A DNA stretch of 64,000 nt from an uncultured Lachnospiraceae bacterium (GCA_947089905.1 CAMUMG010000006.1:99417-163416); one strand, 5' to 3'. Shown: positions 54,655-63,823, counted from the stretch's first letter. Translations and numbers: made by a program. Notes: generated from the sequence alone by a model not told the origin.

Positions 54655-54691
54655 ATAATCTAATACACCTACTTTCTTTTACTGAACTTTT

Positions 54692-55900
54692 TTAAAGGAT
54701 AGAATTTTCTACTTCCAATTCAAGCATACCACTATGTTTTAACTTTAAGTGATGGATCAGTGAATTTTTTGTTCGTTTTAATGTTCCAATAATCTTTCCT
54801 TCCTCATCTTCTGCTTCTTCTCGAAAAACAAAGAGAGGATTTAATTCAATCTCTCCGTCAACACAGTCTAAAACTTCTGTAATCTCTAATACCTTTCGAC
54901 TATGATCTCTTAGTCTTCCCAAATGTACAATGAGATCTATTGCAGAAGCAATCTGTCTACGAACTGCTTGAAGTGGAATCTCTGTTCCTAATAATACCAT
55001 TGTTTCTAACCTTGATAGCATATCTGTAGGTGAATTAGAATGTCCAGTGGATAGTCCAGAATGACCACTATTTAACGCCTGTAACATATCAATAGCTGCA
55101 GCATCTCTTACTTCTCCTATAATAATTCTATCTGGTCTCATTCGCAGGGCAGATTTAATTAAATCTCTAATTGTCACCTCGTTTTCTCCTTCTACATTTG
55201 CATTTCTTACCTCTAAGCGAACTAGATTAGGGATTCCTTGAATTTGTAATTCCGCTGAGTCTTCTATTGTAATAATTCTTTCATCCTTTGGAATATAACC
55301 AGATAGTACATTTAAAAAAGTAGTCTTTCCTGAACCTGTACCTCCAGAAATAAAAATATTATAGCCACTATAAACTAACCGCTGTAAAAATTGTGCTGCC
55401 TCCTGTGACAGTGTTTTAAAAGAAATTAACTGCTCCATATCCATAGCTTCGTCTGGAAATTTTCGGATTGTAATAATTGGCCCATCTAGGGCAACGGGAG
55501 GAAGTACAATATTAACACGAGAGCCATCCGAAAGTCTTGCATCCATAATAGGACTTGTCTGGTTCACAATTCGATTGGACGAAGCTGCAATCTGCTGAAC
55601 GATATCTGTAAGTTTTTGCTGATCGGTAAAGTGCCTGTCCCATTCATAGATCATTCCTTCTCGTTCAATAAAAATATGATTTGTCCCATTGATCATAATT
55701 TCCGAAATTGTCGAATCTTCTACTAGATCTTGAAGAATATCAAAACGGCGAAGGGAATTAAAAATCTCTTTTTGTAATCTGGCTCTCTCCTTCATACTTA
55801 AATAATTTTCTTTGCATCGTTCATTTAATGTCATATGAATCATTGTTTTTAATTCATTATCTGTTAAATCTTTGGAGAGATCAATTGTATTTAAGATCAT
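54692..55900 (-). CDS. tadA: TadA/CpaF-family secretion ATPase
   Basis: The hexameric ATPase that powers Flp pilus assembly. The 402-residue protein has Walker A FISGGTGSGKTTFLNVLSG, Asp box and Walker B in PDRIIIGEVRDAAAIDML, His box GHSGLSTGHSNSP, and the CpaF N-terminal segment EIMINGTNHIFIEREG. The ATG at 55900 is 26 bases from the nearest ribosome-binding site. GGGAGG at 55927-55932 is five bases before an in-frame ATT at 55921, so translation may start there, adding seven residues. Confidence 0.94.
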   Translation of the reverse strand: MILNTIDLSKDLTDNELKTMIHMTLNERCKENYLSMKERARLQKEIFNSLRRFDILQDLVEDSTISEIMINGTNHIFIEREGMIYEWDRHFTDQQKLTDIVQQIAASSNRIVNQTSPIMDARLSDGSRVNIVLPPVALDGPIITIRKFPDEAMDMEQLISFKTLSQEAAQFLQRLVYSGYNIFISGGTGSGKTTFLNVLSGYIPKDERIITIEDSAELQIQGIPNLVRLEVRNANVEGENEVTIRDLIKSALRMRPDRIIIGEVRDAAAIDMLQALNSGHSGLSTGHSNSPTDMLSRLETMVLLGTEIPLQAVRRQIASAIDLIVHLGRLRDHSRKVLEITEVLDCVDGEIELNPLFVFREEAEDEEGKIIGTLKRTKNSLIHHLKLKHSGMLELEVENSIL

Positions 55901-55955
55901 AGAACGTAAAGATTCCCTAATATCTTCCTCCCTTTTATTCTCTTTTCTTTTTTTC

Positions 55956-56903
55956 TCACAATAGACCTTTGATAAAATTGCCTAACACCCCCTCTATTAA
56001 ATCTTTTTGTCCTTTTAACCCGTCTGCTAATCTTTCATCATAGGGTGGTCGAATTCTATGTAACTTTTTATCAATCTCTGGATCATTCATATAACATTGT
56101 CGCAGCCATTCTTTTTGTTTTTCCTCCTCTGTTGCCGTTCCAAAAAAAGGCTCATAAATCATCTGACATACAGAAAAAATTCCTGCTGTTGCTCTACAAA
56201 TTATTCCTCCATCAATAATAATAACTTGATATTTTAATTGACTGCTTAAAATATTTAAAAACTCGATAACCTCTTGTGGTTCTATCTCTGTTAAGTCTGC
56301 CCAATGTAGACATCCTACATAATAGTCTAAATGTTCTGCATGACCTGCTAGTGCTGCTATCTCTTTTTCAGGATGGATTCCCTGTCGAATCCAATATATA
56401 GCTTCTGTAATTTTAGGCTGCTCTAATGTAATTCCCACTCTTTCTGCTGTAAAAAAGGGATCAAAACTTATAAATACTGTACGATAATACTCTGCAAAAA
56501 ATACTGCACTTGCAAGAGCTAAAGTAGAACAAAAGCAGCCTCCTGCTGGCGATAAAAATCCTAAAATTTTAACATCCTCTGAAAGAGAAGGCTCTTCTAA
56601 AACGCTATCTTTTCTCTCATAAAGTCTTAAAATTTCTTTTTTTATATCTTCTGCTGACTGAAATTTAAAAATAACTTCCTGTTTTCCCTGTTCAGCTACT
56701 TCCTCTCTATCTGAAAGGATACATAACCTACCCTCATGAAAATTCGAAGTAGCTTGTTCATAAAAGGAACTACCACATAGCAAAAATTCAACGGTATGTT
56801 CTTTTTTAAACTCCTGATAACTCCCAAAATCAGTAAATGCAACCGCACGAAATAAAAATGTTGAATCAGAATTTAAAAATCCAGTCAATCTACGTACATA
56901 CAA
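55956..56903 (-). CDS. TadZ/CpaE-like protein with degenerate P-loop
   Basis: First gene of the Tad operon. A MinD/ParA-like protein of 315 residues with an N-terminal receiver-like part (about 1-105). Where the Walker A should be, the sequence reads LSPAGGCFCSTLALASAV: the glycines are kept but the catalytic Lys is lost. Later landmarks of the fold remain (VFISFDPF, YQVIIIDGGI). TadZ proteins mark the cell pole and place the pilus machine; loss of ATP hydrolysis is plausible here. AGGAGG precedes the ATG. Confidence 0.82.
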   Translation of the reverse strand: MYVRRLTGFLNSDSTFLFRAVAFTDFGSYQEFKKEHTVEFLLCGSSFYEQATSNFHEGRLCILSDREEVAEQGKQEVIFKFQSAEDIKKEILRLYERKDSVLEEPSLSEDVKILGFLSPAGGCFCSTLALASAVFFAEYYRTVFISFDPFFTAERVGITLEQPKITEAIYWIRQGIHPEKEIAALAGHAEHLDYYVGCLHWADLTEIEPQEVIEFLNILSSQLKYQVIIIDGGIICRATAGIFSVCQMIYEPFFGTATEEEKQKEWLRQCYMNDPEIDKKLHRIRPPYDERLADGLKGQKDLIEGVLGNFIKGLL

Positions 56904-56994
56904 TTCTTCCTCCTCTAAAACTGCCAGTATCTTTTTTTCGATCTACTACACCCCCAAATCTCTATTCTGTTTTTATTATGTTAAATGGTGATTA

Positions 56995-57023
56995 CCATAA
57001 AGAACCTTGAAATGGTTCTATGG
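56995..57023 (-). promoter_or_regulatory. Hairpin in the 5' leader of the Tad operon
   Basis: CCATAAAGAACC and GGTTCTATGG form a bulged stem around TTGAAAT. It is followed by no T-tract. It lies in the ~170-nt leader and may be part of a larger fold; I could not assign it to a known riboswitch. Confidence 0.45.
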
Positions 57024-57077
57024 GCCTTAATCGGCATTGGAAAAATGAAGAATATTCTTTTGTTTTTTAATGTCTTT

Positions 57078-57107
57078 AGCATACTCCTTTTCTTCTGTCT
57101 GTGTCAA
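57078..57107 (-). promoter_or_regulatory. Candidate promoter of the Tad operon
   Basis: Minus strand TTGACA (57102-57107), 18 bp, TATGCT (57078-57083), start near 57071, about 168 bp upstream of the tadZ-like ATG. Perfect -35, weaker -10. Confidence 0.6.
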
Positions 57108-57192
57108 GCCTATATTACTATATTTCTTTAAATTTGGAGAATGTAACAAAGAAAAAAACAAAGTCTTATGCAAAACTTCTTATTTTCAAAAC

Positions 57193-57468
57193 TTAATAAA
57201 AAATATTTAAAAAAGCGGCTGTTATATAGATCAGAAAAAATCCGGGAACACCCAATGCCCCTATAATTCCAGCTGTTACAAAGTTAATCCCAACTCCTAT
57301 TTTTAAATTTAATCCAGATAATAAATAATTAAATGCAGCTATTGCCGCACATCCAAACAGAGCACGTAAACACACCTTTCCCAATGATTTATAGTGATAG
57401 ATAAAAATATATCCAAGAAAACATACAGTTCCTGTTATCATCATAATTAAAGAAACAACCTTTGGCAT
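57193..57468 (-). CDS. bofA: Pro-sigma-K processing inhibitor BofA-like protein
   Basis: A 91-residue membrane protein. Three hydrophobic segments are seen, and the C-terminal half has the BofA pattern GVGINFVTAGIIGALGVPGFFLI. In B. subtilis BofA holds SpoIVFB inactive until the forespore signal. GGGGGG-type site precedes the ATG. It is beside yaaL, as in Bacillus, but divergent from it and away from recR. Confidence 0.88.
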   Translation of the reverse strand: MPKVVSLIMMITGTVCFLGYIFIYHYKSLGKVCLRALFGCAAIAAFNYLLSGLNLKIGVGINFVTAGIIGALGVPGFFLIYITAAFLNIFY

Positions 57469-57588
57469 ACCTATTCCCCCCTATTTTATTTCTAGTTATT
57501 TAGATATTAAAGAATAAACTTACCAGTTTCTGACTATAATATAAACAACAGGTAGTCTTTACATAAATATGAAAAGGAGGTAATTTTC

Positions 57589-57822
57589 ATGAGTTTATTT
57601 CGTAAAAAAAAGCAGAAAAGACCTAGTCCTTTACTGCTTGAAATCGCGGATACAAAACGTGCCCTAGATGCCGCATATTCTATTTTTGAAAATGTTATCG
57701 ATCCAGATCTTATCGATTCTAGTATTTATCAAGTAAACGCAATTCAAGAAAGATATAAGTACCTATTAAAACAAGCAAAAGCAGCAGGGGTTGCTTCCAC
57801 TATTCTTCATACAGGACAATAA
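57589..57822 (+). CDS. yaaL: YaaL/DUF2508 family protein
   Basis: A 77-residue helical cytoplasmic protein. The segments LLLEIADTKRALDAAYSIFENV and DSSIYQVNAIQERYKYLLK follow the DUF2508 pattern; B. subtilis YaaL lies between recR and bofA. AAGGAGG is eight bases before the ATG. No function is known to me. Confidence 0.88.
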   Translation: MSLFRKKKQKRPSPLLLEIADTKRALDAAYSIFENVIDPDLIDSSIYQVNAIQERYKYLLKQAKAAGVASTILHTGQ

Positions 57823-57866
57823 TTGGATATTCCCTTCTTTTCGCAGTCACATATTACAATCACATA

Positions 57867-57908
57867 AAATAGAGCAGTTACAAAAAATCAAGTGTAACTG
57901 CTCTATTT
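57867..57908. terminator. Bidirectional terminator between yaaL and the amylase gene
   Basis: A 16-bp perfect stem (AAATAGAGCAGTTACA and its complement) with a 10-nt loop between convergent stops. Confidence 0.88.
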
Positions 57909-57921
57909 ATCTTTCTATTTC

Positions 57922-59589
57922 TTATTTTATAACCGCTAAGGAATATGGCGGTAATGTAACTTGATTTTCTTCTACTGTCACTTTGCTTCCATCTGTACTC
58001 AGATAATTTCTAAGTCCACTTACCTTATAATCTGAAAAGTTAAAAGAAACTGTCTTTTCCTGTGTTTCTGACAAATTCATGAGTATTACAATTTGATTTC
58101 CTTCCCATGTCTTTACGAAGGCTGCGACATCTTCATCTGTAATTTCATTTATAACTGCAACGGTTCCTCTTGCAATCTCTGGGTTTTCATTTCTTAGACG
58201 AACCAAATGTTTATAAAAATTGATAATAGATAGAGGATCTTCTAATTGCTTTTCTAATGAATCAAATCTATTTTCCTGCGACTCCATATCTGCTGGTCCT
58301 CTGGTCATTCCATCTACATTTTTATCTGACCAATACATTGGTGCACGTTTGTTTTCATCTCTTCCGCTGCCAGTCATGCCAATTTCTTCTCCATAATATA
58401 CAAACGCATTTCCTGTCATCATTAAATTCATAGCTGCTGCCATTTTAATTTTTCCTTCTTTATAACTAAAATAGCCTGCTGCTCTTCCTAAATCATGATT
58501 TACAAAAAACGGTGCATCAATAGCATTTGGAGAAAAACTTCGAATTCGTTCCTGAAATTTTACCATTGCTTCTGCATAGGAACGAGCAGAATTTTGAGTT
58601 CCTGTATAATTTAATACCTTTGCAATTTTTCCTTCTGTATCTGCAAAAGCAAAATTAAAAATACTGTCGATTCCACTCTTATAATACTGTGTGAGATTCA
58701 AATAAGAATCCCAAACTTCAGCTACTAAATAGTTTTCCTCATTTAAAGATTTTACATAATCATTGACCCATTGGAGTACCTCTACATTTTTATCAATACT
58801 TCCTGTATAATATTCTTTTGCAGCGTCTAAACGAAAGCCTCCTACTCCTAAATTAAGCCAATAAGACATCACCTCTTCTAAATCTTTACGAAGGGCTTCA
58901 TTTGCTAAATTCAGATCTGGCATTTGTTGTGAGAATACACCCTCATAATAATAATCAGTATCTTTAATTTGATAATATGCGCCACTGTCAGGCTTACCCT
59001 TTACAATATTATAATATCCTATATAAGGGCACTTTTCCTCGTCTGGTTCTTGATCTTTTGGGAGAGAACTTAAATATTCTTCTGCTGTTTTAAACCATTC
59101 ATGTTTTGGGGAAGTATGATTTAATACCAAATCTAAAATTAACTTAATGCCTTTTTCCTTGCAAGCACTCGCTAACTCTTTAAAATCCTCCATTGTTCCA
59201 TATTCAGGATCAATAGCATAATAATCTATTACATCATATTTATGATAAGAAGGAGAAGGCATAATTGGCATTAGCCATATCCCATTAAAACCCATATCTT
59301 TAATATAATCTAACTTCTGTATTACTCCTTGTAAATCTCCAATTCGATCTCCATCACTGTCATAAAAGGAATAGACGAAAATCTCATAATAGGTTCTATA
59401 ATTATCATCAATTATATTAAGTTCATGTTCTATAAATTCATAATTGGAATTATTCGTTTGTTGTGTATTTTCATCATTTGATTTTATATCCTCTTTATCG
59501 GAATTTTTACTGCATCCTATCATGGATAATAAAATCAAACCTAATGTCAGAAGCAAAAATTTATAGCTATGTTTTCGAACTTTTCTCAT
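57922..59589 (-). CDS. GH13 alpha-amylase lipoprotein
   Basis: A 555-residue exported lipoprotein (lipobox LSMIGC, Cys about residue 26) that would cut starch or maltodextrin at the cell surface. GH13 regions are present in order: LILDLVLNHTSP (I), GFRLDAAKEYY (II, nucleophile Asp), YLVAEVWDSY (III, acid/base Glu) and FFVNHDLGRA (IV). The C-terminal beta domain ends the chain; there is no separate carbohydrate-binding module. Third enzyme-transporter partner of the malEFG genes, 110 bp after malG and separated from it by a hairpin. Confidence 0.93.
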   Translation of the reverse strand: MRKVRKHSYKFLLLTLGLILLSMIGCSKNSDKEDIKSNDENTQQTNNSNYEFIEHELNIIDDNYRTYYEIFVYSFYDSDGDRIGDLQGVIQKLDYIKDMGFNGIWLMPIMPSPSYHKYDVIDYYAIDPEYGTMEDFKELASACKEKGIKLILDLVLNHTSPKHEWFKTAEEYLSSLPKDQEPDEEKCPYIGYYNIVKGKPDSGAYYQIKDTDYYYEGVFSQQMPDLNLANEALRKDLEEVMSYWLNLGVGGFRLDAAKEYYTGSIDKNVEVLQWVNDYVKSLNEENYLVAEVWDSYLNLTQYYKSGIDSIFNFAFADTEGKIAKVLNYTGTQNSARSYAEAMVKFQERIRSFSPNAIDAPFFVNHDLGRAAGYFSYKEGKIKMAAAMNLMMTGNAFVYYGEEIGMTGSGRDENKRAPMYWSDKNVDGMTRGPADMESQENRFDSLEKQLEDPLSIINFYKHLVRLRNENPEIARGTVAVINEITDEDVAAFVKTWEGNQIVILMNLSETQEKTVSFNFSDYKVSGLRNYLSTDGSKVTVEENQVTLPPYSLAVIK

Positions 59590-59636
59590 ACTTTTTACCT
59601 TCCTATATTATATTCTTTCTTTTTCATAAATAATAA

Positions 59637-59676
59637 GCTGTTGTAAAATAGAAAATTCTATCTATTTTACAACAGC
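59637..59676 (-). promoter_or_regulatory. Intercistronic hairpin between malG and the amylase gene
   Basis: A 16-bp perfect stem (GCTGTTGTAAAATAGA and complement, loop 8). No T-tract follows on the minus strand, so it may be a partial terminator or an mRNA 3'-stabilising structure. Confidence 0.65.
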
Positions 59677-59698
59677 CCTACATCTTCTAAGAAGTTTA

Positions 59699-60994
59699 TT
59701 AACCCTTTACTGCTCCAGATAAACCATCAGAATAATATTTCTGTGTGGCAATAAATAAAATAGAAATCGGTATGGATACCAATACTGCCCCTGCGAAGAA
59801 TCTGGTATAAAATGCCTGTATATTTTCTTTGGTAAGCATATTCCATAAGCCTACTGCTACTGTAAAGTATTTTGCATCTGTTCCTGCAATAACACGGCAG
59901 AAAATGAAATCCAGCCATGGTCCCATAAAGGAAGTTACTAAAGTATATACAATAATTGGCTTAGAAAGCGGAATTGTAATTTGCCAGAAAATTTGGAATT
60001 TAGTTGCTCCGTCAATGGAAGCTGCTTCATCAATCGATTTTGGAATTGTATCAAAGAATCCTTTTGCAATGTAAAATCCAAGACCTGCACCGCCGGAATA
60101 TACTAAAACTAAGGATACCATTTTCAGAACGCCCTCTGTCAGTCCAACACCCTTTAAAATATAGTATATTGCGATCATAGACATAAAGCCTGGAAACATT
60201 CCTAAAATCAGTGCAATATTCATAAATGGCTTTCTCATTTTAAAACGCATTCTTGACATGGAGAAGGAAACAGCCAATACGTAAAAAGAAGAAATAATAC
60301 AGGAAAAACATGCAATGATAAATGTATTCAAAAACCATCTTGGGAAGTTAAAAATATCTGTTTCTGTAAATAATCTGGTGTAATTCGATAATGTCCACTT
60401 TGTTGGCCAAAAACTAGTAAAATAAGAACCTGTTTCTCCACGGAAGGAAGTCATAATAACCCAGAGAATTGGAGATACCCAGATAATTGAAAGAACAGCT
60501 AAAATAATGTGTACTATACTAGATTTTGTCGCTTTAAATGACTGAAAAAGTGCAACAAACAGTAAAATTGCTTCTATCCAAAAAGTAAATTGAAAATTTT
60601 TTACATAAAATTTACTACCTAATAATCCAGTAGCATTTACCTTTTTACAAATCGAAACCATAATCAAAAAATGACAAGCCAATGAAATAACCAATGCTAT
60701 ATCTGTAATATGATAACTACTCTTTTTATGTGCAACAAACGGTAGGATAGCTGAAACAACAAGTAAAATTACTGGGAGAATAAAAATCAATTTTGTTAAG
60801 CTATAATTTTTAATTGTTGCTGCTGCAAGTGTATTCCCATCCATTCCAATAGAAGCCAAGAATAGAGAGAATAAAGACATACTGTAATCTCCCTTCGATA
60901 CAAATGGGAAAAATAGAAAAACAAGTGCAAGAAGGGAAAGTACTGGTACAATAATTTGATACTTTTTTCTATAATCCATCATATTGTAACTCAT
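59699..60994 (-). CDS. malG: Maltodextrin ABC transporter permease MalG-like
   Basis: A 431-residue inner-membrane permease. The core (about 165-431) has the binding-protein-dependent permease fold with EAA motif SIDEAASIDGATKFQIFWQI near 330, and ends with QKYYSDGLSGAVKG, which is very typical of MalG. The first 160 residues hold four extra membrane segments not found in E. coli MalG. Its ATG overlaps the malF stop by one base (TAATG). Confidence 0.94.
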   Translation of the reverse strand: MSYNMMDYRKKYQIIVPVLSLLALVFLFFPFVSKGDYSMSLFSLFLASIGMDGNTLAAATIKNYSLTKLIFILPVILLVVSAILPFVAHKKSSYHITDIALVISLACHFLIMVSICKKVNATGLLGSKFYVKNFQFTFWIEAILLFVALFQSFKATKSSIVHIILAVLSIIWVSPILWVIMTSFRGETGSYFTSFWPTKWTLSNYTRLFTETDIFNFPRWFLNTFIIACFSCIISSFYVLAVSFSMSRMRFKMRKPFMNIALILGMFPGFMSMIAIYYILKGVGLTEGVLKMVSLVLVYSGGAGLGFYIAKGFFDTIPKSIDEAASIDGATKFQIFWQITIPLSKPIIVYTLVTSFMGPWLDFIFCRVIAGTDAKYFTVAVGLWNMLTKENIQAFYTRFFAGAVLVSIPISILFIATQKYYSDGLSGAVKG

Positions 60995-62394
60995 TATTGG
61001 AATCCCTCCTCATTCTTATAAGATCCAGTTCTACGGTATACTGTTAAAGAGAATGTAATTGAAATAATAAATACTAAAATACCAATTACAGCACCATAGG
61101 AGTAATCTTGATTATCAATCGTCAACTTATAAAGCCATGTAACAAGTAAATCCGTTTTTCCAGCTGTACTCTTATAATATTCCGAAGTTGCAGGTGCACC
61201 GCCGGTTAAAAGGAAAATAACGTTAAAGTTATTGATATTGCCTATAAAACTTTGAATTAAACTTGGTGCAGTTACAAATAACATATAAGGCAGGGTAATC
61301 TTAACAAATGTAACAAATGGATTTGCACCATCTACTTTTGCCGATTCATAAAGTTCTGCCGGAATATTTTGGAGAATTCCTGTTGTTGTAAGTAATGTGT
61401 ATGGAATACCAACCCAAAGGTTTACTATGATAACAAGTACTCTTGCACTTAATGGATTTTGAGCACTTCCAAAGAACTGATAGGGCGTTTCTAAGAATCC
61501 CATATCTTGTAATAATACATTGAGTGCACCACTTGGACTTTGAAGCATCTGATTAATTGCAAGTAAAGATACAAATTGAGGAATAGCAACAGAAAGAATA
61601 AAACAGAATCTCCAAAAACTTTTGTATTTTACATCTTTGCGGTTAATCGTTAATGCCAGAATCATACCGAAAATATAGTTTAACAGGGTTGCAAAAATCG
61701 CCCAGATAATCGTCCATCCTAATACTGGCCAGAAAGTCTTACCGAACTCTCCACCAAAGTCTAAAACTTTTTTGAAATTGACTAATCCCACCCAATCAAA
61801 AGTATTATCTTTATTCGTTCGATCATAGTCTGTAAATGCCATTAAAATCATAAATACTAAAGGCATAATTGTAAAAAGCACAATTCCCAGACAAGGAAGA
61901 GATAATAGAGTTCTATGAAGTTTTTTATCAAATGCTATTGCAATATCTTCCTTAAATGATGGTATTGTCATATTGTTGGCTTTACGATATTGAGCTTCAT
62001 ATGCAGATTTTAATGACGCACGAAGCACAAGGATCAATGCTGCTGTAAGGAATAACGTGATAACAGAGTACAACAAAATCAACATAGAATTGTCTGGCTG
62101 TACATATTCAAATAATTGTGTTTCTTCATTAAAGATCTGTTGTTGGTCTTTTATATGCCCTAATGATGGAAGCAATGAAAGCTGTCCTACCCCAAAACTA
62201 ACCATATAGATAATATATGCGATTTCTGCTGCTAAAAATATCAGTCCTTTGATAATCTGACCATGTACCAAATTACCCAGTCCGAAGATAACAGCAGACA
62301 ATTTCGTAACTAAATCTCCTTTTTTTAAGGCATTTGTCACGGTATATTCTGTTGGAAACGCTTTTGATCCAACAGCATTTTTTTTACCTGCCAT
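60994..62394 (-). CDS. malF: Maltodextrin ABC transporter permease MalF-like
   Basis: A 466-residue permease. N-terminal region with LGNLVHGQIIKGLIFLAAE and three segments, then the transport core with MALMAFTDYD-like opening and EAA motif PAELYESAKVDGANPFVTFV near 370. Together with MalG it forms the channel; the ATPase (usually MsmX-type and shared) is not in the window. GGAGGAGG precedes the ATG. Confidence 0.94.
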   Translation of the reverse strand: MAGKKNAVGSKAFPTEYTVTNALKKGDLVTKLSAVIFGLGNLVHGQIIKGLIFLAAEIAYIIYMVSFGVGQLSLLPSLGHIKDQQQIFNEETQLFEYVQPDNSMLILLYSVITLFLTAALILVLRASLKSAYEAQYRKANNMTIPSFKEDIAIAFDKKLHRTLLSLPCLGIVLFTIMPLVFMILMAFTDYDRTNKDNTFDWVGLVNFKKVLDFGGEFGKTFWPVLGWTIIWAIFATLLNYIFGMILALTINRKDVKYKSFWRFCFILSVAIPQFVSLLAINQMLQSPSGALNVLLQDMGFLETPYQFFGSAQNPLSARVLVIIVNLWVGIPYTLLTTTGILQNIPAELYESAKVDGANPFVTFVKITLPYMLFVTAPSLIQSFIGNINNFNVIFLLTGGAPATSEYYKSTAGKTDLLVTWLYKLTIDNQDYSYGAVIGILVFIISITFSLTVYRRTGSYKNEEGFQ

Positions 62395-62454
62395 GCTCGT
62401 TCCTCCTCCTAGTTTTTACCCCATTTTAAAAGTATTAATCAATGGAGTTACAGG

Positions 62455-62504
62455 GAGCTATCGCATTAAGGAAATTGTATATTCAATTCTTAGTGCGATA
62501 GCTC
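62455..62504 (-). promoter_or_regulatory. Intercistronic hairpin between malE and malF
   Basis: GAGCTATCGCA/TGCGATAGCTC with further inner pairing, 12 bp past the malE stop. No strong T-tract follows on the minus strand. A structure here could raise binding-protein mRNA over permease mRNA. Confidence 0.65.
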
Positions 62505-62515
62505 TTGCAACTAAA

Positions 62516-63823
62516 TTATAAGCCAGAGCTCATAATTGCATCACCCATGTTTTTAGTCTTTTCAGCCGCATTTGCTTTTGTTACGTCGCCTTGATCAATT
62601 TCCTTGCCCATGGTTTCTGCAGGAGTCCAGAAATTTTGCATTTCCGGAATCATTGGCTGTACTACAGAAGCATTAATAATTTCAAGAGTTTGTGCATAGG
62701 AAACTTCATCTGCCACAACAGCTGGATCATCACTTAGAGAAAGACAAGTAGGTGTAATTCCTCTGGTAGCAAAACGAATTTTTTGGCACTCTTCACTGCC
62801 TAAATACATAGCTAATGCTACTGCTGCCTGCATATTCTTACTATTTGCATTTACGCCGATTGCCTTAGATCCTGCAAAGGATTTCATCTGTCCGCTTGTT
62901 CCGTTAATTGTTACTGTAGGAATCTGAGTTGCTGCAAAATTCTCTCCCAATGCTCCTCTAATCTGATCTGCATCCCAAGAACCAGTAAAGTAAGCACCTA
63001 ATTTTCCTTCTTTCATTAATGCGATAGAACTTCCATTATTTTCTACAGAAAACTTTGGATTTGCTTTTAAATCTACCAGATATTCTGTTACTGTACTCAG
63101 TTCACCAAAATTTGTTCCTGCTGCTGCATCTGAACCATTTTCTCCGAATAATTGTCCGCCAGCTGCATAGTAGAATGCAGGAATATACCAGCTATTGGTC
63201 AAAGGAAATGCTACATTATAAATACCATCTCCTAAATCCTTTTCCATCATAGTATTAAAAGATTTTACCTCTTCTTCTGTAAACATACTCTTGTTATAGT
63301 ACATAAACCATGTATTTGGAGTAAATGGTACTCCATAAACTCCTCCATTATAGGTTACAGAGTCTACCATAGACTGACTATAGCTGCTTTTGATTGTTTC
63401 CAGATTAGAACCTCCAATCTGAGCAATTGCACCAGAAGCTACTAAATCGGATAACTGGTCATTTGCATACACATAGACATCTGCTGCAGCAGTAGGATCT
63501 TTAGAAACTTCTGATTTTGCATCTGCCTCAGAACATACACCATACTTAAATGTAATATTCCACTCTGGATGTGCTGCATTAAAGCTTTCGCACATTGTAG
63601 CCAAGATTCCTTTGTCATATCCTTCTCTTGGTGCTTGATCTTCTTGTGGTCCCCATACTGTTAAAGTAATATTTTCTCCAGAGCCCTTATTCTCTGACTG
63701 AGCTGGAGTTGGCGTATTATTGGTCTTGGAGTCACCTTCGTCTTTCTTGCCACATCCTGTCAAACCTGCAAATGCAAGTGTTCCGGCAAGTAACAGTGCT
63801 AAAAATCTTTTGCTCTTTCTCAT
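62516..63823 (-). CDS. malE: Maltodextrin-binding lipoprotein MalE-like
   Basis: A 435-residue surface lipoprotein (lipobox FAGLTGC) that delivers maltodextrin to MalFG. Family landmarks: TLTVWGPQEDQAPREGYDKG, VYANDQLSDLVASGAI, YGVPFTPNTWFMYYNKSMF and AYFTGSWDADQIR. The ATG at 63823 has GAGAGGT seven to eight bases upstream; the frame opens 75 bases earlier. First gene of the sugar operon. Confidence 0.93.
   Translation of the reverse strand: MRKSKRFLALLLAGTLAFAGLTGCGKKDEGDSKTNNTPTPAQSENKGSGENITLTVWGPQEDQAPREGYDKGILATMCESFNAAHPEWNITFKYGVCSEADAKSEVSKDPTAAADVYVYANDQLSDLVASGAIAQIGGSNLETIKSSYSQSMVDSVTYNGGVYGVPFTPNTWFMYYNKSMFTEEEVKSFNTMMEKDLGDGIYNVAFPLTNSWYIPAFYYAAGGQLFGENGSDAAAGTNFGELSTVTEYLVDLKANPKFSVENNGSSIALMKEGKLGAYFTGSWDADQIRGALGENFAATQIPTVTINGTSGQMKSFAGSKAIGVNANSKNMQAAVALAMYLGSEECQKIRFATRGITPTCLSLSDDPAVVADEVSYAQTLEIINASVVQPMIPEMQNFWTPAETMGKEIDQGDVTKANAAEKTKNMGDAIMSSGL

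Noticed and set aside
56904..57077. c-di-GMP riboswitch in the Tad leader
   Set aside because: The conserved class I and class II core sequences are not seen; only a generic hairpin is present.
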